DNA of 64,000 bases from Streptomyces sp. NBC_00091 (lineage in GTDB: Bacteria; Actinomycetota; Actinomycetes; Streptomycetales; Streptomycetaceae), in NCBI RefSeq assembly GCF_026343185.1, contig NZ_JAPEMA010000001.1:5332001-5396000 (forward strand), in the 5' to 3' direction. The notes under the pieces were generated by a model. It did not search any database. It saw nothing but the letters and a program-made list of their open reading frames with translations, and was not told the origin of the DNA. Position numbers and translations under genes: made by a program. This document shows, piece after piece, positions 60,493-64,000 of the stretch (positions within the stretch are counted from its first letter, which is position 1; each line of letters opens with the position of its first letter).

Positions 60493-61416
60493 CTACACGG
60501 CGGATTCGAGCTGACGGTCCGGCAGGCGCTCCTGCCCGGGCGGGGGAGCCGGCACGGACTTCGCCAGGGAGAGGCTCGCCTCCAGATCGTCCAGCGCGAT
60601 GCGGGCCGCGGCGATCCGGTCCCGGACCTCCTCGGCCGGGTCCATGGGGTTCGCCGCGCGCTCCCGGGCCCGCGCGTCCGCCTCCTCCATCTCCCGGGCC
60701 TCGTCCAGGGAGTTGAGCACCACCCCGATCAGGACGTTGACCAGGACGAACGAGGCGAAGAGCGCGTAGGAGGCGTAGTAGAGGATGCTGAACCGGGAGA
60801 TCTGCAGCCCGGCCCGGACCGCGTCCGTCAGACCGTCCAGGGTGGTGAGCAGGAACAGGGTGAGCGAGGCCCGCCCGATCGAGCCGTAGTGCTGCGGGTC
60901 GGACTGCGCGAAGCAGACCCAGCCGACCATGGCGTACACGTACACCACCAGCGCGCCGATGAACAGGAAGCTGGCCGTGCCCGGCAGGCTGCGCCCGACC
61001 GCGAGCAGCAGGATGCGCAGGTGGGGGAGGAAGCGGGCGGTGCGCAGCACCCGGGCGAGGCGGAGCAGCCGCAGCACGGTGGTGTTCTCGCGCAGGAACG
61101 GCACGAAGGCGGAGGCCACGATCAGCAGGTCGAAGATGTTCCACGGATCTCGGAAGAATGCTTTCGGCCTGTCGGCGTGGGCGCCCAGGCGCAGCAGGAT
61201 TTCCAGCGCGAACAGGGTGAGGCAGGCCTCCTCCGCGATCTGCAGGGCCTGGCGGTGCGCGCCCACCAGCCCGCTGTACGTCTCCGCGCCCATCAGTCCC
61301 GCGTTGAGCAGGATCACGACGAAGACGCCCATCCCGAACGACGGGGCCTCGGTGATGCGCCGGCAGCGGGCTGCCAGTCTCCTTCGGCCGAATCCGGCCG
61401 GCCTGGGGTCCGTCAT
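60493..61416 (-). CDS. Voltage-gated cation channel (ion transport family)
   Basis: 307 residues. Six membrane segments are visible. The S4 voltage sensor is LRLLRLARVLRTARFLPHLR with Arg at every third position. The pore helix and filter read LFLLTTLDGLTDAVRAG, which corresponds to the NaChBac region TLESW but has Asp in place of Glu and no Trp. S6 is YASYALFASFVLVNVLIGVV. A C-terminal coiled coil (DEAREMEEADARARERAANP and beyond) would assemble the tetramer. It should be a homotetrameric sodium/cation channel; the changed filter makes selectivity uncertain. It lies upstream of the Trypco1-protease pair on the same strand but 168 bases away. Confidence 0.88.
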   Translation of the reverse strand: MTDPRPAGFGRRRLAARCRRITEAPSFGMGVFVVILLNAGLMGAETYSGLVGAHRQALQIAEEACLTLFALEILLRLGAHADRPKAFFRDPWNIFDLLIVASAFVPFLRENTTVLRLLRLARVLRTARFLPHLRILLLAVGRSLPGTASFLFIGALVVYVYAMVGWVCFAQSDPQHYGSIGRASLTLFLLTTLDGLTDAVRAGLQISRFSILYYASYALFASFVLVNVLIGVVLNSLDEAREMEEADARARERAANPMDPAEEVRDRIAAARIALDDLEASLSLAKSVPAPPPGQERLPDRQLESAV

Positions 61417-61572
61417 GTCGCTCCTCGTACTCGTGTCGCTCGTGGTCGGCGTCGTGGCGGACCGGCGCGGGGCGGGGGCGCACGCGCCGGTCCGTACGTC
61501 CTTCTAACGCCGTACAGCCGGACGGGTTTCAGCCGGACCCGCCCCGGGCTCAAGGTCTCGCCGGAGTACGAA

Positions 61573-61613
61573 GACGGCCGGGCCGGATCCTCGAGGGATC
61601 CGGCCCGGCCGTC
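61573..61613 (-). terminator. Very strong hairpin terminator after the DUF5997 gene
   Basis: Perfect 18-base-pair stem (arm GACGGCCGGGCCGGATCC) with a TCGAG loop, 19 bases beyond the DUF5997 stop. It separates that gene from the channel gene on the same strand. Confidence 0.9.
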
Positions 61614-61632
61614 GGTGTGGGGGAGGGGGAGG

Positions 61633-62052
61633 TCAGGAACGCGGACCGTTGCCCTGCTTCTCGGCGCGCTGCGCGGCCTGCTCCGCCTGCTTCTCCTTGA
61701 TCCGCACGGCCTCCTTGCGGACATCGGCCTGGGTGGCGCGCTCCTTCTGCAGCCACTCGGGGTTCTCCTGCTTGAGGGCCTCGATCTGCTCGGTGGTGAG
61801 CGCCTCGGTGACCCCGCCGCGCGCGAGACCGGCGATGGAGATGCCCAGCTTCGAGGCGACCACCGGGCGCGGGTGCGGGCCGTTGCGCCGCAGTTCCACC
61901 AGCCAGGCCGGCGGCTCGGCCTGGAGTGCGTTCAGCTCGGTGCGCGAGACGACACCCTCCTGGAACTCTGCGGGGGTGGCCTCGAGGTACACACCCAGCT
62001 TCTTTGCCGCGGTCGCGGGCTTCATCGTCTGGGTGCTCTGGTGCGACGTCAT
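61633..62052 (-). CDS. DUF5997 family protein
   Basis: 139 residues, basic C-terminus. The conserved part is MKPATAAKKLGVYLEATPAE, FQEGVVSRTELNALQAEPPA, WLVELRRNGPHPRPVVASKL, GISIAGLARGGVTEALTTEQ, then IEALKQENPEWL. The KLGVYL and VVASKLGISIAGLARGG blocks resemble short helix-turn-helix motifs, so it may bind DNA or a partner. The last 30 residues (RKEAVRIKEKQAEQAAQRAE) form a charged helix. It is divergent from the LysR-like gene at 62111, a pairing I recall from other Streptomyces. Confidence 0.88.
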   Translation of the reverse strand: MTSHQSTQTMKPATAAKKLGVYLEATPAEFQEGVVSRTELNALQAEPPAWLVELRRNGPHPRPVVASKLGISIAGLARGGVTEALTTEQIEALKQENPEWLQKERATQADVRKEAVRIKEKQAEQAAQRAEKQGNGPRS

Positions 62053-62110
62053 GGTGTCAAGAGTATCGAGCGTGTGCGCTACCTCCGACCACGACCGGTA
62101 ACCTGGCGGG

Positions 62111-62887
62111 GTGACAGGCTCGGATGTACCCCCTTCGTTCCGGCTCGCCTATGTCCCGGGAGTGACGCCCACGAAGTGGGTGCGGATCTGGAACGAGCGG
62201 CTGCCCGACGTCCCGCTGACCCTCGTAGGCGTGTCCGCCGCCGAGGCGTTCGCCGCGCTGCGCACCAGCGGCGCCGACGCCGGATTCGTCCGGATGCCCG
62301 TGGACGGGGCGGACCTCAGCGCGATCCCGCTCTACACCGAGACGACGGTCGTGGTGATCCCGAAGGACCACCTCGTGGCCGCCGTCGAAGAGGTGACCTG
62401 CGAGGACCTGGCCGACGAGATCGTGCTGCACCCCCTCGACGACGTCCTGACCTGGGAGACCCTGCCCGGGCAGCCCGCTTTCGAACGGCCCGCCACCACG
62501 GCGGACGCCATCGAGCTGGTCGCGGCCGGTATCGGCGTCCTCGTCGTCCCGCAGTCCCTGGCGCGCCTGCACCACCGCAAGGACCTCACCTACCGGACGG
62601 TCTCGGACGCCCCCGCCTCGCGGATCGCGCTGTCCTGGCCCGAGGAGAAGACCACGGACCTGGTGGAGGAGTTCATCGGGATCGTCCGCGGACGCACCGT
62701 GAACAGCACGCGCGGCCGTGCGCCGACGCCGCCGCAGCCCAAGCAGCGCAAGGCGGCAGCGGCCGGCAGCGCCAAGGCGAAGGCCACGGGGAAGCCCGCG
62801 GCCCGGTCGGGCGGGAAGCCGGCCGCCAAGAACGCCCGGGGCGGCTCCGCGGCCGCGAAGCGGGGCAAGCCGCGCGGTCGCCGGTAG
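62111..62887 (+). CDS. LysR substrate-binding-domain protein without HTH, with basic C-terminal tail
   Basis: 258 residues from a GTG at 62111. The first 200 residues form a LysR-type periplasmic-binding fold: FRLAYVPGVTPTKWVRIWNE, FAALRTSGADAGFVRMPVDG, YTETTVVVIPKDHLVAAVEE, then AIELVAAGIGVLVVPQSLAR. The usual N-terminal winged HTH is missing, not merely unrecognised, because the domain begins at residue 8. The last 65 residues are Lys/Ala/Pro/Arg-rich (KQRKAAAAGSAKAKATGKPA and onward), like histone H1 or HU tails, and could give non-specific DNA binding. Divergent from DUF5997, with a 58-base spacer, so the two may form one ligand-sensing unit. Confidence 0.88.
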   Translation: MTGSDVPPSFRLAYVPGVTPTKWVRIWNERLPDVPLTLVGVSAAEAFAALRTSGADAGFVRMPVDGADLSAIPLYTETTVVVIPKDHLVAAVEEVTCEDLADEIVLHPLDDVLTWETLPGQPAFERPATTADAIELVAAGIGVLVVPQSLARLHHRKDLTYRTVSDAPASRIALSWPEEKTTDLVEEFIGIVRGRTVNSTRGRAPTPPQPKQRKAAAAGSAKAKATGKPAARSGGKPAAKNARGGSAAAKRGKPRGRR

Positions 62888-63000
62888 CGGCTGCCGGTAG
62901 CGGTCGCCCTTGGCGGCCGACGGCGGCGGGCCTCGCGTTGCGGGGCCGGGCGCGGGCGGGCAGGGTCGGTGGGGCGGCTCCCTCGCAGGAAGGTCGGACC

Positions 63001-64000
63001 ATGCCCATCGCCACCGTCAACCCCACGACAGGCCGGACGCTGCTCTCCTTCGACGCCCTCGACGAAGCCGGCATCGAAAGCTGCCTGGCCCTGGCCGCGA
63101 GCACGGCCTCCTCCTACCGGCGTACCACCTTCGCCGAGCGCGCCGCCCTGCTCTCCCGCGCGGCGGACCTCCTGGAGGAGGAGGCGGAGGACGTCGCCCG
63201 CACCATGACCGTCGAGATGGGCAAACCGCTGGCGGCGGCCCGTGCCGAGGCGACAAAGTGCGTCAAGGCGATGCGCTGGTACGCGGCCCACGCCGAGTCC
63301 CTCCTCGCCGACGAGCAGCCCGCCGACGCCGACGTCCGCGACGCGGGCGCCTCGGCCGTCCGGGTTCGCTACCGGCCCCTGGGCGTGGTGCTCGCCGTCA
63401 TGCCGTGGAACTTCCCCCTCTGGCAGGTCGTACGGTTCGCCGCGCCCGCGCTCATGGCCGGGAACGTGGGCCTCCTCAAACACTCCTCGAACGTCCCCCA
63501 GACGGCCCTGTACCTCGGCGACCTCTTCCACCGGGCGGGCTTCCCGCAGGGCTGCTTCCAGACCCTGCTCATCGGCTCCGGCCCCGTCGAGCGCATCCTG
63601 CGCGACCCCAGGGTGGCGGCGGCCACGCTGACCGGCAGCGAGCCGGCCGGCCGGGCGGTCGCCTCCGTCGCCGGGGACGAGGTCAAGAAGACCGTCCTGG
63701 AGCTCGGCGGCAGCGACCCGTACATCGTGATGCCCTCGGCCGACGTGGCCCGCGCGGCCCGTACCGCGGTGACCGCGCGGGTGCAGAACAACGGCCAGTC
63801 CTGCATCGCCGCCAAGCGGTTCATCGTGCACGCCGACGTCTACGAGGAATTCGCCCGGCTCTTCGCCGAGGGCATGGCGGCGCTGACCGTCGGCGACCCG
63901 ATGGAGGAGACCACCGACGTCGGCCCGCTGGCCACCGAGAGCGGCCGCGCCGACGTGGAGGAGCTGGTCGACGACGCCGTACGGCAGGGCGCCACGGTCC
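63001..64000 (+). CDS. NAD(P)-dependent aldehyde dehydrogenase, succinate-semialdehyde type (truncated by window edge)
   Basis: Starts at the ATG at 63001 with AGGAAGG upstream and runs off the right edge after about 333 residues. The N-terminus IATVNPTTGRTLLSFDALDE and the block RPLGVVLAVMPWNFPLWQVV, then LLKHSSNVPQTALYLGDLFH are typical of the GabD group. The catalytic Glu is in TVLELGGSDPYIVMP and the catalytic Cys is in NNGQSCIAAKRF. It oxidises succinate semialdehyde or a similar small aldehyde to the acid. The NAD/NADP preference is not clear. The C-terminal part is outside the window. Confidence 0.92.
   Translation, partial: MPIATVNPTTGRTLLSFDALDEAGIESCLALAASTASSYRRTTFAERAALLSRAADLLEEEAEDVARTMTVEMGKPLAAARAEATKCVKAMRWYAAHAESLLADEQPADADVRDAGASAVRVRYRPLGVVLAVMPWNFPLWQVVRFAAPALMAGNVGLLKHSSNVPQTALYLGDLFHRAGFPQGCFQTLLIGSGPVERILRDPRVAAATLTGSEPAGRAVASVAGDEVKKTVLELGGSDPYIVMPSADVARAARTAVTARVQNNGQSCIAAKRFIVHADVYEEFARLFAEGMAALTVGDPMEETTDVGPLATESGRADVEELVDDAVRQGATV

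Overview
The window reads as an actinobacterial chromosome, almost certainly Streptomyces. GC and third-position GC are very high, GTG starts are common, and several Streptomyces-type families occur (DUF397 with an XRE regulator, DUF5999, DUF6126, DUF5997, lipid II amidation MurT/GatD). The order of biotin, urease, tap, pfkA and gatD/murT genes matches what I recall of the S. coelicolor core chromosome; that is recollection, not a search. No rRNA, tRNA or CRISPR array was seen.

Layout. 1-10.5 kb: a truncated GNAT/ACT protein, a Tat-exported PhoD phosphatase behind a PHO-box-like site, an alpha/beta hydrolase, a GntR regulator with a dre-like operator on its promoter, a ROK regulator, and a two-component system divergent from an ABC exporter with a perfect 34-bp palindrome between them. 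10.5-14.75 kb: an accessory patch with two paralogous small membrane-protein genes, an IS701-type element with an amber codon, an IS5-type element that carries a passenger gene inside its inverted repeats, and an eroded mug gene fragment. 14.7-26 kb: purB, a SGNH hydrolase, paired CBS/CNNM membrane proteins, a methyltransferase, a lipoprotein and the bioF / bioB-bioA-bioD cluster. 26-27.8 kb: a DUF397/XRE/ATPase regulatory trio. 28-32.6 kb: ureABCFGD. 32.7-42.5 kb: tap, an acyltransferase, a CtaG-like protein, pfkA, gatD-murT, def, and a TetR regulator divergent from an acyl-CoA dehydrogenase with two matched operators. 42.6-43.15 kb: a hairpin-forming 21-bp tandem array. 43.2-47.3 kb: a SRPBCC protein, two tiny genes, an NB-ARC/TPR ATPase and an FN3 lipoprotein. 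47.4-52.6 kb: a NikABCDE-type importer under a Nur-box-like site. 52.7-64 kb: a secreted protein, a decayed TnpB-like gene, a trypsin-nSTAND-WD40 protein with its Trypco1 partner, a voltage-gated channel, DUF5997, a LysR-like protein without HTH, and a truncated aldehyde dehydrogenase.

How genes work together. The urease (a nickel enzyme, no ureE in the operon) and the importer with a Nur-like site form a plausible nickel supply and use pair 15 kb apart. BioF, BioA, BioD and BioB complete the late biotin pathway. MurT and GatD together amidate lipid II. The best candidate for a biological conflict (possibly antiphage) system is the protease-ATPase-propeller protein with Trypco1 at 55.6-60.3 kb, next to mobile-element debris. 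The most unusual DNA structures are the IS5 element with cargo, the 21-bp hairpin array, and the small-gene/mug scar.
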